A stretch of 36,973 bases of DNA, from positions 1-36,973 of the forward strand of contig DASRKB010000146.1 in the NCBI GenBank assembly GCA_035649175.1, read 5' to 3'. Source of the DNA: SCGC-AG-212-J23 sp035649175 (GTDB lineage: Bacteria > Pseudomonadota > Gammaproteobacteria > Burkholderiales > SG8-39). Positions 14,653 to 22,932 of the stretch are shown one piece after another (positions within the stretch are counted from its first letter, which is position 1; the number at the start of each line of letters is the position of its first letter). The notes below the pieces were generated by a model. The model saw only the letters and a list, made by a program, of their open reading frames with translations. It did no database searches and was not told where the DNA came from. The position numbers and the translations under genes are program-made.

Positions 14653-15532
14653 CGACGTCGGAGGCGATGGCGCAGGGCAGCCCGATGCCGATCGCACCTC
14701 GGCCGGCGAGCGGCACGGTGGCGCTACGCACGGCGGACTCTTCCTGCTTCTCCGGGGCGATGAAGGTGCCGTTCGTGCTGTGGTCGGTCAGCAAGAAGCG
14801 GGCATTGCGCCGCTCGATGGTGCAATGCCGCCGCGAGGCCGCTGCTCCCGTGAGCACGATGTCGTTGGCGTCTTCGCGTCCGAGGGTGATCACGTCGCCC
14901 TCCCGCCGCCGCACGATGAGTGTCTTGCGGTACTGAAGCCCGAGCGTGGCGCGGCGCGCCGCGGGAGCGGGGATGATCGGCGGCACCTCGTGGTGGGGCC
15001 CCGGGCGCCAGACGAGCTCCCCGAGCGGCACCGGCTCCGCCACGCCTCTCGCCTGCAAATGCCCGATCAGCCGCACGCGCTCCTGCACGGCCGGACTGAG
15101 GCTCGTCGCGGTGCTCTGCGAGGTGACGATCTGGCCGTTCTTCGCCTTGTCGACGAGCTGCAGCGCCAGGTCCACGGTGTCGCCGCAGATGTCCTCGCCG
15201 CGCTGCACGACCGGCCCACTATGGAAGCCGATGCGGATCGCCAGGCCGCCCTGGTCCCTCGCCATGGTTTGCGCGTAGGCGTGCAGGCGCATCGCCGCGG
15301 CGGCAGCCGCGTCTGCCGTGGCGAACAAGGCCATCAGCACGCCTTCGCGCCGGTTGACGATGCGCCCGCCGGACAGGTCGATGGCCTGCCCGAGCGTGTC
15401 CTCAAGGCCCCGCAGCTCGCCCGCGGCGAGGGCGCCCGGCTTGCCCTCCAGGCCCGCGAACAGCACAGCGGTATGCCGCCTCGCAGCAGCTGCGGCGGCC
15501 GTGGCGGCCGGCGGCTTGAGATTTGTTTGCAT
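14633..15532 (-). CDS. Degenerate class III cyclase-homology domain + FHA domain protein
   Basis: 299 residues from ATG 15532. Residues about 20-180 form a class III nucleotidyl-cyclase homology domain (RIGFHSGPVVQ, GQIVTS), but the catalytic residues look lost. The first metal-binding Asp (FAD in family) is FAG, the second GD motif is RE, and the VNLAAR motif holding the transition-state Asn and Arg reads VDLALQ. It is therefore probably a pseudo-cyclase that binds or scaffolds rather than makes cyclic nucleotides. An FHA domain follows (about 200-285) with intact phosphothreonine-binding signatures GRED, SRRH and STNGTF. No membrane segment is seen. It is divergent from a small HTH gene with a 19-bp gap. 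There is no Shine-Dalgarno; TATTGT lies 7 nt upstream, so it may be leaderless. Confidence 0.88.
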   Translation of the reverse strand: MQTNLKPPAATAAAAAARRHTAVLFAGLEGKPGALAAGELRGLEDTLGQAIDLSGGRIVNRREGVLMALFATADAAAAAAMRLHAYAQTMARDQGGLAIRIGFHSGPVVQRGEDICGDTVDLALQLVDKAKNGQIVTSQSTATSLSPAVQERVRLIGHLQARGVAEPVPLGELVWRPGPHHEVPPIIPAPAARRATLGLQYRKTLIVRRREGDVITLGREDANDIVLTGAAASRRHCTIERRNARFLLTDHSTNGTFIAPEKQEESAVRSATVPLAGRGAIGIGLPCAIASDVVTYASE

Positions 15533-15551
15533 ATGCAGGACAATATGCAAA
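15526..15551. promoter_or_regulatory. Inverted repeat over divergent starts (candidate operator)
   Basis: TTTGCATAT (15526-15534), an 8-bp spacer, then ATATGCAAA (15543-15551) make a perfect 9-bp inverted repeat. It covers the start codon of the cyclase-FHA gene (15530-15532) and abuts the ATG of the HTH gene (15552). A protein bound here would block both genes; the HTH protein is the obvious candidate. Confidence 0.6.
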
Positions 15552-15908
15552 ATGCAGGGCAATGTCAAAGGGCGGGCCGCCGAGCTCGCCCAGGCGAAGC
15601 GTTCGCTCTCTGCGCTCGCGCGGCGCGCGCAGACCGTCGAGCTCGCCGCGCGCACCGGCATCCACCAAAGCCAGGTGTCGCGGCTGCTGCGCGGCCAGTT
15701 CCGCCGCGTCTCGCCCAATGTGCGGAAGCTTCTCGAGGTCAAGCCGGAAAAGAAGGGCCCGAAGCCCGACCTGCGCTCGCGTAAGGCGGTGATCCAGGCG
15801 GCCCTGCGGACCTGGGACGAGACCGCGGAGGGCGCCCAGGCGCTGGTGCGGCTGCTGCGCTCGGTGGAGGCCCTGCGCTCGCTCAAGGCGGAGAATCGAA
15901 AACCATGA
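15552..15908 (+). CDS. Small helix-turn-helix DNA-binding protein
   Basis: 118 residues from ATG 15552, with AGGA 11 nt upstream. The central segment ELAARTGIHQSQVSRLLRGQ (about residues 30-50) is a good HTH with the recognition helix SQVSRLLRG, as in XRE-like regulators. The N-terminus is basic and the C-terminus is a charged helix (WDETAEGAQALVRLLRSV). I do not recognise a named family. The gene is divergent from the cyclase-FHA gene, and a 9-bp inverted repeat ends exactly at its start codon, so autoregulation and control of the neighbour are likely but inferred. The frame extends upstream to 15318 antisense to the FHA gene; the shorter start is preferred because the upstream part reads as a shadow of the FHA gene. 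Confidence 0.72.
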   Translation: MQGNVKGRAAELAQAKRSLSALARRAQTVELAARTGIHQSQVSRLLRGQFRRVSPNVRKLLEVKPEKKGPKPDLRSRKAVIQAALRTWDETAEGAQALVRLLRSVEALRSLKAENRKP

Positions 15909-15923
15909 GAAATGTGCAATAAT
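15896..15923 (+). promoter_or_regulatory. Candidate promoter of the RhlE leader
   Basis: TCGAAA (15896-15901; four of six to TTGACA), a 16-bp spacer, and AATAAT (15918-15923; five of six to TATAAT). Transcription would begin near 15930 and give a leader of about 140 nt before the helicase start. Confidence 0.45.
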
Positions 15924-15924
15924 G

Positions 15925-16070
15925 CGGGCCAGGTTTCTGTTGCGCGTACTTCCGGTTAGCGTTCCAGTCGTTACTCAGTCCATCCTGGACCTCGAATAAC
16001 AAGCCTAAAAGCGTCGTCCTGAACCGGTCGAAGGGGCCACCCTTCTCCAGGCCGACACCAGGAGATCGTC
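15925..16070 (+). promoter_or_regulatory. Long, probably structured 5' leader of the RhlE helicase
   Basis: About 146 bases without a gene, locally lower in G+C than the surroundings. It contains TCCAG (15963-15967) pairing with CTGGA (15985-15989) and a second small hairpin AAGGG-gcca-CCCTT just upstream of the Shine-Dalgarno. DEAD-box helicase mRNAs often carry structured leaders for cold or autogenous control. I cannot assign a named RNA family. Confidence 0.45.
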
Positions 16071-17585
16071 ATTAGCAACTCGTTCGAAAGCCTCGGGCTT
16101 TTGCCCGCGCTCGCTCGCGCCGTCGCCGAGCAGGGCTACACCCAGCCCACCCCCATCCAGACCCAGGCCATCCCGGTCGTGCTCGCGGGCCGCGACCTGC
16201 TCGGCGCCGCGCAGACCGGCACCGGCAAGACCGCCGGTTTCGCGCTGCCGCTCCTCCAGAGGCTCGCCGCAAAAGCGAATCAAAGCCATTCCCCCGCCCG
16301 CCATCCGGTGCGCGCACTCATCGTCACCCCGACGCGCGAGCTCGCGGCGCAGGTCGAGGCGGACATCCGGACCTACGGGAAATACGTGCAGCTGAAGACC
16401 AGCCTCGTGTACGGCGGCGTGGGCATGCAGCCGCAGATCGACGCGCTGCGCCGCGGTGTCGACATCCTCGTCGCCACGCCCGGCCGCCTGCTCGACCATG
16501 TGCAGCAGAAGACCGTCGACCTGCGCCAGGTGGAGATCCTGGTGCTGGATGAGGCAGACCGCATGCTCGACATGGGCTTCATCCAGGACATCCGCCGCAT
16601 CCTCGCGCTGCTCCCGGCCGCGCGGCAGAACCTGCTCTTCTCGGCCACCTTCCCGGAGGAGATTCGCAAGCTCGCGGGCTCGTTCATGAAGGATCCGGCC
16701 ACCGTCGAGGTGGCGCGTCGCAACACCCCCGCCGAGCTCGTCGCGCAGGTCGCGCACCCGGTCGACGCCGGACGCAAGCGCGAGCTGCTCGCGCACCTCG
16801 TCAAGTCGAACGACTGGAAGCAGGTGCTCGTGTTCGTGAAGACCAAGCACGGCGCCAACCGCCTCGCGCAGCAGCTCACGCGCGAAGGCGTGCAGGCCGA
16901 TGCGATCCACGGCAACAAGAGCCAGAACGCGCGCACGCGCGCCCTGGAGCAGTTCAAGGCGGGCGAGATGCGCGTGCTCGTCGCCACCGACATCGCTGCG
17001 CGCGGGCTCGACATCGAGGCGCTGCCGCACGTCGTCAACTACGACCTGCCGCATGTGGCCGAGGACTACGTGCACCGCATCGGCCGCACCGGCCGCGCGG
17101 GCGCCGAAGGCGAGGCCGTCTCGCTGGTGAGCCATGAGGACCGGTCGCTCATGGCGGCGATCGAGAAGCTGATGAACCGCAAGGTCGAGAGCCGCATCGT
17201 GGACGGCTTCGAGCCCGGGACGTCCTCCGCCCGCGCTCCGCAAGCGGGTCAGGCGCAGCGCCGCCAGGCGCAGGAGCCGAGGCGCGGCCAGGGGCGGCGC
17301 GAAGGCCGGCCGGGCCAAGGACGGCGCGAAAGCCAGCAGGGCCAGCGGCGTGCGCAGGGCCAGCCGCGCCAGCCGCAACGACCGCAGCAGCCACGCCGGC
17401 CCGAGCGGCACAACGGCCGGCCGCACCGCCATGCGCAGCCGCAAACCCCGGTGAACGCCGAGCGGGAAGCGCAGATCCTCGAGGCGCGGGCGCGCATGGC
17501 CGCCGAGGGCGAAGCCCCCGCCGAGCAGCCCAAGCGTTCGATCACCCAGCGCTTCGTAGGCCTCTTCCAGAGGAAGTCCGGCTAG
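16071..17585 (+). CDS. rhlE: DEAD-box ATP-dependent RNA helicase, RhlE type (ATT start)
   Basis: About 504 residues if read from ATT 16071: AGGAGA (16060-16065) sits 5 nt before it, and the N-terminus then reads (M)SNSFESLGL, as RhlE proteins begin. The first conventional start, TTG 16101, would delete the conserved F-ESLGL part of the Q-motif region and has no Shine-Dalgarno. Motifs: Q PTPIQTQ, I AQTGTGKT, Ia PTRELAAQ, Ib TPGR, II DEAD, III SAT, V ARGLDIE, VI HRIGRTGRAG. Residues about 385-465 are a Q/R/G-rich basic, disordered tail, typical of betaproteobacterial RhlE and likely RNA-binding. Role: ATP-driven unwinding of structured RNA in ribosome assembly and cold adaptation. The long leader suggests post-transcriptional control. 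Confidence 0.93.
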   Translation: MSNSFESLGLLPALARAVAEQGYTQPTPIQTQAIPVVLAGRDLLGAAQTGTGKTAGFALPLLQRLAAKANQSHSPARHPVRALIVTPTRELAAQVEADIRTYGKYVQLKTSLVYGGVGMQPQIDALRRGVDILVATPGRLLDHVQQKTVDLRQVEILVLDEADRMLDMGFIQDIRRILALLPAARQNLLFSATFPEEIRKLAGSFMKDPATVEVARRNTPAELVAQVAHPVDAGRKRELLAHLVKSNDWKQVLVFVKTKHGANRLAQQLTREGVQADAIHGNKSQNARTRALEQFKAGEMRVLVATDIAARGLDIEALPHVVNYDLPHVAEDYVHRIGRTGRAGAEGEAVSLVSHEDRSLMAAIEKLMNRKVESRIVDGFEPGTSSARAPQAGQAQRRQAQEPRRGQGRREGRPGQGRRESQQGQRRAQGQPRQPQRPQQPRRPERHNGRPHRHAQPQTPVNAEREAQILEARARMAAEGEAPAEQPKRSITQRFVGLFQRKSG

Positions 17586-17652
17586 CGCGCTGCTGTGCCC
17601 GCGACGGCGTCTTCAAGGGCCTTTACGACGAGGTGCTCGCGCGTGTCCGGCG

Positions 17653-18048
17653 CTAGGGCTGCATGGCCGCGTCGAGGCGCTGCCAGGCGCCCCGCCAGGC
17701 CGCTTGCACCTCGTCGGTGAACGCCTCGCCAAGCGCGTGCGAGAGCGTACAGAAAAGCGCCGTGGACAGCGTCTCGTAGTCGCGCGCCGCTACGCCATAC
17801 GCCGCGTGGCGCCGGCCGAGCCCCTGCAGCGCGACCGCCACCTTCTCGGGCTCCTCCAGGTTGCGCACGAAGATCGACATCATTGCCGCGAAGCTGCGTC
17901 CCTGCTCCTTCATGTCGCCGGCGAAGTAGCGCTGCAGGCTGTCGTCGAGGCTGAAGAGCTTTCCATAGAGGATCTCCGCGAACGTATCGCGGATCGGCAG
18001 CATGCTTTTCCAGGTGGTCTGCACAAGCTCGATCTCGCGCGGCGTCAT
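17653..18048 (-). CDS. Single-domain bacterial globin
   Basis: 131 residues from ATG 18048 (MTPREIELVQ). The frame remains open up to 18147, but the extra N-terminus looks non-globin and would overlap the pepN promoter. Globin features: a B/C helix region (LYGKLFSLDDSLQRYF, with the CD1 Phe), DMKEQGRSF with Gln at the likely E7 position, and GRRHAAYGV holding the proximal F8 His. It resembles the heme domain of flavohaemoglobins and Vitreoscilla-type haemoglobin, with no reductase domain. Likely roles are NO detoxification or oxygen binding in the cytoplasm. It is convergent with rhlE (67-bp gap, nothing recognised in it) and divergent from pepN. Confidence 0.88.
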   Translation of the reverse strand: MTPREIELVQTTWKSMLPIRDTFAEILYGKLFSLDDSLQRYFAGDMKEQGRSFAAMMSIFVRNLEEPEKVAVALQGLGRRHAAYGVAARDYETLSTALFCTLSHALGEAFTDEVQAAWRGAWQRLDAAMQP

Positions 18049-18158
18049 GTCGGACCGTCGGATCGCAAATCGCGTACCACCCGCTTTGGCGCCCGAAAGC
18101 GCGTTTTCTGCACCGCCGGCGGGCATCGGGCTCGAGTCGTGCACCACTAGAATACGGG

Positions 18159-20621
18159 ATGCGCGAACCCCAGCCGAAGACCATCCATCTCAAGGATTAC
18201 GCTCCGCCCGCCTTCCGCGTCGACACTGTCGAGCTCGACGTCGACATTCGCCCCGACGACGCCCTCGTGCGCGCGAAGCTCGAGCTGCGGCGCAACGCCC
18301 CCGGCCCCCTGGTTCTGGACGGAGACGAGCTGGAATTGCTTTCCGTCTCGGTGGACGGCAAGAAGCCCGATTACACCGTCACGGCCGAGAAGCTGACCCT
18401 CCCGAGCGTTCCCGACGCGTTCACGCTTGAAACCGTGAGCCGCGTCGTGCCGCAGAAGAACACCAAGCTCGAGGGCCTGTACGCGACGCGCCACGGCTTC
18501 GTCACGCAGTGCGAAGCGGAAGGCTTCCGGCGCATCACCTGGTTCATCGACCGGCCCGACGTCATGGCGCGCTATACGACCACGGTGCGCGCCGACCCGC
18601 AGAAGTATCCGGTGCTGCTCTCGAACGGCAACCTGGTGGACTCGGGGCCGGGCTGGGCCAAATTCCACGACCCGTTTCCCAAGCCTTCGTATCTCTTCGC
18701 CCTCGTCGCGGCAAACCTGGAGGTTGTCGAAGACAAGTACAAGGACAAAGACCTCTTCGTCTATGTAGAGCCGGGGAAGCTGGACCAGGCGGCGTGGGCG
18801 ATGGATTGCCTGAAGCGCGCGATGAAGTGGGACGAGGAGCGCTTCGGGCTGTCGCTCGATCTCGACCAGTACAAGATCGTCGCGGTGGGCGACTTCAATT
18901 CCGGCGCGATGGAGAACAAGGGACTCAACATCTTCAACACGCGCTACGTGCTCGCGCGCGCCGACACCGCGACCGACACGGACTACCTCAACATCGACCG
19001 CGTGGTGGCGCACGAGTACTTCCACAACTGGACCGGCAACCGCGTCACCTGCCGCGACTGGTTCCAGCTCTCGCTGAAGGAAGGCCTGACGGTGTTCCGC
19101 GACCAGGAGTACGGCGCCGACACCTACTCGCGAGGCGTGACGCGCATCCAGGAGGTGCGCAGCCTTCGCGCCGGCCAGTTCCCGGAGGACGCCGGGCCGA
19201 TGAAGCATCCGGTGCGGCCGCAGTCGTACATGGAGATCCGCAACTTCTACACCATGACGGTGTATGAGAAAGGCGCGGAAGTCGTCCGCATGCAGCACAC
19301 GCTGCTCGGCGAGGAGAGATTCCAGGCCGGCATGAAGCTGTATTTCGATCGGCACGACGGCCAGGCGGTGACCTGCGACGACTTCGTGCAGGCGATGCAG
19401 GACGCCTCGGGCGTTGACCTCTCGCAGTTCCGGCGCTGGTACGACATCGCGGGCACGCCGGTGCTCGACTGCAAGGGCCAGTACGCCGACGGCACCTTCA
19501 CCCTAAAGACGAAGCAGTCGATGAACCCGCCGTTCCACATCCCGTTTGCCGTCAAGATCGGCGACCGGGAGCAAGTGCTTTCCCTCAAGGAGCGGGAGCA
19601 GAGTTTTTCGTTCCCCGTGGAGGCAAAGGCGGTTCCCTCGCTGCTGCGGCGCTTCTCGGCGCCGGTCGTCCTGAACTACCCGTATGCCGAGGAGGAGCTG
19701 CTGCACCTCATGGCGCACGACGACGACCCTTTCAACCGCTGGGAAGCGGCGCAGCGGCTCGCGGCCGGCATCATCCTCGAGCGCAAAGGCGCGCCTTCCG
19801 AGGCCTTCCTCCGGGCGGCAAAGAACGTGCTCCGCGACCGGGATCCGGCCTTTGCCGCCGAGGTGCTGAACCTGCCCTCGGAGATCTTCCTCGCGGAGCA
19901 GATGCCCCTGGTCGACCCCGACGCCCTGCACGCGGCACGCAACGCGCTGCGCAAGAGCCTCGCCAAGGCGCTCGCCGGCGAGCTCGCCGCCCGCTACGGC
20001 GCGCTCGCTGCCAAGGGCCCCTACTCGCCCGACGCGGCGTCCATGGGCCGGCGCGCACTGCGCAACCTGTGCCTGTCGTACCTGTCGGAGGTCGGCATGC
20101 GCGCGCTGTGCTACGAGCAGTTCAAGGGCGCCGACAACATGACCGACGTCATGGCCGCGCTCGCGGCGCTCGCCAACCTCGACTGCGCGGAGCGCGAGCA
20201 GGCGCTCGACGAGTTCTACGAGCGCTGGAAGGACGAGCCGCTCGTGGTCGACAAGTGGCTGGCTGTGCAGGCAGGATCGCGGCTTCCCAAGACGTTGGAA
20301 ACCGTGAAGCGGCTGCTCGAGCATCCGGCCTTCGACATCAAGGTGCCAAACAAGGTATACGCGCTGATCCGCACCTTCGCCGCGAATCACGCGCGCTTCC
20401 ATGCCGCCGACGGCGGCGGCTACGCGTTCCTCGCCGACCAGGTGATCGCGCTGAACCGCCTCAACCCGCAGGTCGCCGCTCGCATGGCGCGCGGCTTCGA
20501 TCGCTGGAAGCGCTTCGATGGGCGCCGACAGGAGAAGGCGCGGACGCAGCTCGAGCGCATCCGCGACACCGAGGGACTGTCCAAGGACGTGGCGGAGATC
20601 GTGAGCAAGGCGCTGGGTTGA
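18159..20621 (+). CDS. pepN: Aminopeptidase N (M1 family)
   Basis: 820 residues, slightly shorter than E. coli PepN (870). The N-terminal beta domain includes the substrate-binding GAMEN loop at about 249-253. The thermolysin-like domain has HEYFHNW at about 285-291 (HExxH zinc ligands and catalytic Glu) with the third ligand in LKEGLTVF near 308. An all-helical C-terminal domain follows (about 500-820). It is a cytosolic zinc exopeptidase that removes N-terminal residues from peptides. The ATG has no Shine-Dalgarno; TAGAAT at 18148-18153 lies 5 nt upstream, so the mRNA may be leaderless. Confidence 0.96.
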   Translation: MREPQPKTIHLKDYAPPAFRVDTVELDVDIRPDDALVRAKLELRRNAPGPLVLDGDELELLSVSVDGKKPDYTVTAEKLTLPSVPDAFTLETVSRVVPQKNTKLEGLYATRHGFVTQCEAEGFRRITWFIDRPDVMARYTTTVRADPQKYPVLLSNGNLVDSGPGWAKFHDPFPKPSYLFALVAANLEVVEDKYKDKDLFVYVEPGKLDQAAWAMDCLKRAMKWDEERFGLSLDLDQYKIVAVGDFNSGAMENKGLNIFNTRYVLARADTATDTDYLNIDRVVAHEYFHNWTGNRVTCRDWFQLSLKEGLTVFRDQEYGADTYSRGVTRIQEVRSLRAGQFPEDAGPMKHPVRPQSYMEIRNFYTMTVYEKGAEVVRMQHTLLGEERFQAGMKLYFDRHDGQAVTCDDFVQAMQDASGVDLSQFRRWYDIAGTPVLDCKGQYADGTFTLKTKQSMNPPFHIPFAVKIGDREQVLSLKEREQSFSFPVEAKAVPSLLRRFSAPVVLNYPYAEEELLHLMAHDDDPFNRWEAAQRLAAGIILERKGAPSEAFLRAAKNVLRDRDPAFAAEVLNLPSEIFLAEQMPLVDPDALHAARNALRKSLAKALAGELAARYGALAAKGPYSPDAASMGRRALRNLCLSYLSEVGMRALCYEQFKGADNMTDVMAALAALANLDCAEREQALDEFYERWKDEPLVVDKWLAVQAGSRLPKTLETVKRLLEHPAFDIKVPNKVYALIRTFAANHARFHAADGGGYAFLADQVIALNRLNPQVAARMARGFDRWKRFDGRRQEKARTQLERIRDTEGLSKDVAEIVSKALG

Positions 20622-20646
20622 CCTGGCCCCGAAGGAGGGGCCGCCC

Positions 20647-21876
20647 ATAACAACAACCGTTACCCTGGTCGCGATCGTCTTCGCGATCGTGTACGTCGGC
20701 ATGATCCTCGGCGCGCTGCCTTTCCTGCGCCTGGATCGCACGGGGATCGCGCTGCTCGGCGCCATCGCGCTCGTCGGGCTCGGCGCCCTCACAGCCGAGG
20801 AGGCGGCGAGGTCGGTGCACCTGCCGACCCTCTTGCTGCTTTTCTCGTTCATGGTGCTCTCGGCGCAGATGCGCCTGGGCGGGTTCTACACGTGGGTGAC
20901 GCTGCGCATCGCGGCGCTGCCGCTCGGGCCCCGCGCGCTGCTCGCCGCAACCATGCTCGCGGTCGCGGCGCTCTCCGCCGTGTTCAGCAACGACGTCATC
21001 TGCCTCGCCATTGCGCCGGTGCTCGCCGACGCCTGCCTGCGCCGCGGCGTCGACCCGGTGCCCTATCTCATCGGCCTCGCGTGCGCCGCGAACATCGGCT
21101 CGGCGGCCACGCTGATCGGCAACCCGCAGAACATGCTCATCGGCCAGGTGCTCGCCCTGCCCTTCGCCGGCTACCTCGTCGAAGCCATGGTGCCCGTCCT
21201 GCTCAGCCTCGCCGCGGCGTGGGCGATCCTTGAGCGGCGAATCGAGAAGGGTCCTTTGGCAGGCCTTCCTATACTTGATCGCCGGGACGACGCCTATGCC
21301 GTCTTCGACCGCTGGCAGACGGCGAAGGGCCTCGCGGTGGCCGCCGCCCTCATGATCGTCTTTCTCTTCACCTCGTGGCCGCGCGAGGTGGCGGCTCTCG
21401 CCGGCGCCGGGGTGCTGCTTATGAGCAGCCGCCTGCACTCCAGCAAAATGCTCGGGCTGGTGGACTGGCAGCTGCTGGTGCTCTTCATCGGTCTCTTCGT
21501 CGTCAACCACGCGTTCCAGGAGACGGGCCTCGCGGCCCGGGCGCTCGAGGTCCTCGCCGCCGCTGGCGCGCCGCTCACCGAGCCGGCGCCGCTTTTCGCG
21601 GCGACTTTCGTGCTCTCGAACGTCGTCTCGAACGTGCCCGCGGTGATGCTGCTTCTGCCCGCGGCCACCGAGCCCTTCTCCGGACCGATGCTCGCCCTGG
21701 TCAGCACGCTCGCGGGAAACCTGGTGATCGTCGGCTCGATCGCCAACATCATCGTGGTCGACGCGGCCCGCCGCCGCGGCATCGAGATCGACTGGAAGTG
21801 CCACGCGCGCACCGGCGTGCCCGTCACGCTTGCCTCGCTTGCAATCGCCGCCGCGTGGTTTAGCCTGACAGGATAA
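20647..21876 (+). CDS. ArsB/NhaD/SLC13-type anion permease (ATA start)
   Basis: About 409 residues from ATA 20647. AAGGAGG (20632-20638) lies 8 nt before this codon, and the protein then opens with a full first helix, TVTLVAIVFAIVYVGMILGALP. The next usual start, GTG 20689, lies 42 nt further down and cuts that helix. The ion-transporter (IT) superfamily fold shows about eleven helices with the paired signature stretches SAVFSNDVICLAIAP (about 115) and SNVVSNVPAVMLLLP (about 335), plus NIGSAATLIGNPQN. Members move arsenite, Na+/H+, citrate or sulfate; the substrate here is unknown. It follows pepN by 25 bp and precedes nnrU by 5 bp. Confidence 0.88.
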   Translation: MTTTVTLVAIVFAIVYVGMILGALPFLRLDRTGIALLGAIALVGLGALTAEEAARSVHLPTLLLLFSFMVLSAQMRLGGFYTWVTLRIAALPLGPRALLAATMLAVAALSAVFSNDVICLAIAPVLADACLRRGVDPVPYLIGLACAANIGSAATLIGNPQNMLIGQVLALPFAGYLVEAMVPVLLSLAAAWAILERRIEKGPLAGLPILDRRDDAYAVFDRWQTAKGLAVAAALMIVFLFTSWPREVAALAGAGVLLMSSRLHSSKMLGLVDWQLLVLFIGLFVVNHAFQETGLAARALEVLAAAGAPLTEPAPLFAATFVLSNVVSNVPAVMLLLPAATEPFSGPMLALVSTLAGNLVIVGSIANIIVVDAARRRGIEIDWKCHARTGVPVTLASLAIAAAWFSLTG

Positions 21877-21881
21877 GACCC

Positions 21882-22541
21882 ATGGACGTGCTCATCCTCG
21901 CCACCGCCGCCTTCCTGATGGCGCACTTCGTCACCAGCACTCCGCTGAGGCCGGCCCTGGTGAACGCCATGGGCGAATGGCCGTACCGCGGCGTTTACTC
22001 GCTCGTCGCCTTCGTCACCCTCGCCTGGATGATCTGGGCCTACGTCCAAACGCCGCGCGAGGCGCTGCTCTGGACGCCGCTGCGCCTCGTGCCGCTCCTG
22101 GTCATGCCGGTCGCGTTCATCCTCATCGTGTGCGGCTACTGGCGCAACCCGACGCTCGTGGGGGCAGAGAAGCTCCTGAAGAGCGAGGACCCGGCGCGCG
22201 GCATGATTCGCGTCACGCGCCATCCTCTCATGTGGGGCATCATGCTCTGGTCGGGCGCGCATATCGTCGCGCGCGCCGACGCGAAGTCGATCGTCTTCTT
22301 CGGCGGCTTCTTCGTGCTCGCCACGCTCGGCACGGTGCTGATGGACCGCAGGAAGCGCGACGATCCCGATTTCCGCCGCTTCGCTGCCGTAACCTCCAAC
22401 GTCCCCTTCGTCGCCATCGCCCAGGGCCGCAACCGCCTGGCGTGGCGCGAGATCGGCTGGGCGCGCCCGCTCGTGGGCATCGCCGTCTTCGCCGCGCTCT
22501 TCCTCCTGCACGGCCTGCTCTTCGGCGCTAGGCCTTACTGA
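21882..22541 (+). CDS. nnrU: NnrU family membrane protein
   Basis: 219 residues with about six transmembrane helices and the family core TRHPLMWGIMLWSGAH (about residues 108-123), shared with the isoprenylcysteine methyltransferase-like NnrU/mpr fold. NnrU was found near nitrite and nitric oxide reductase genes in denitrifiers. Its biochemical role is not settled. AGGATAAGACCC precedes the ATG, 5 bp after the permease stop, so it is probably co-transcribed. Its 3' end overlaps the convergent thioesterase gene by 14 bp. No nir/nor genes are in the window. Confidence 0.9.
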   Translation: MDVLILATAAFLMAHFVTSTPLRPALVNAMGEWPYRGVYSLVAFVTLAWMIWAYVQTPREALLWTPLRLVPLLVMPVAFILIVCGYWRNPTLVGAEKLLKSEDPARGMIRVTRHPLMWGIMLWSGAHIVARADAKSIVFFGGFFVLATLGTVLMDRRKRDDPDFRRFAAVTSNVPFVAIAQGRNRLAWREIGWARPLVGIAVFAALFLLHGLLFGARPY

Positions 22542-22923
22542 GCTTTCGCCGCACCCGCTCGTCGAACCTGGCCACATTCACCACCACGCGCTCGTGCGTC
22601 CCGTGGCCGATGAGATCTTTTTCATCCCTCGCCTCCACGCGGAACGAGATTTTCCCTCCCACGACCCGCTCGACGACGGCGGTCGCGGAAACGCGCATCC
22701 CCACCGGCGTCGCGGCGACGTGGTGCACGTCGAGGTGCGTGCCCAGGCTCTGGGTGCCGGGCTCGAGCAGGTGCTCGACGGCGGCGAGCGCCGCCGCTTC
22801 CATGAGGTTGATCATCACGGGCGTGGCGAGCACGTGCACCTTGCCGCTGCCGATGCGCGGCGCGGTGTGCTCCTCGCCCACGACGAGCTCGGCACTACCC
22901 GACATCCCGGCCGCAATGTCCAT
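22528..22923 (-). CDS. FlK-like hotdog-fold thioesterase
   Basis: 131 residues, the length of fluoroacetyl-CoA thioesterase FlK. Conserved family pieces: ATPVMINLMEAAAL (Thr and Glu of the Thr/Glu/His triad, about residues 34 and 42), GTHLDVHHVAATPVG (His about 67-68) and a late GHGTHERVVV. It should hydrolyse a small acyl-CoA in the cytoplasm; whether fluoroacetyl-CoA or an ordinary acyl-CoA is the substrate cannot be told. It lies 9 bp downstream of the methyltransferase on the same strand, so the two probably form an operon. An alternative start is MSGSAEL at 22905. Confidence 0.85.
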   Translation of the reverse strand: MDIAAGMSGSAELVVGEEHTAPRIGSGKVHVLATPVMINLMEAAALAAVEHLLEPGTQSLGTHLDVHHVAATPVGMRVSATAVVERVVGGKISFRVEARDEKDLIGHGTHERVVVNVARFDERVRRKLSKA

Positions 22924-22932
22924 GCGGCCATT

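Noticed and set aside
17586..17652. The gap between rhlE and the globin gene as a terminator or gene fragment.
   Set aside because: No stable hairpin followed by T-run; the short DGVFKGLYDEVL-like translation is too small to interpret.
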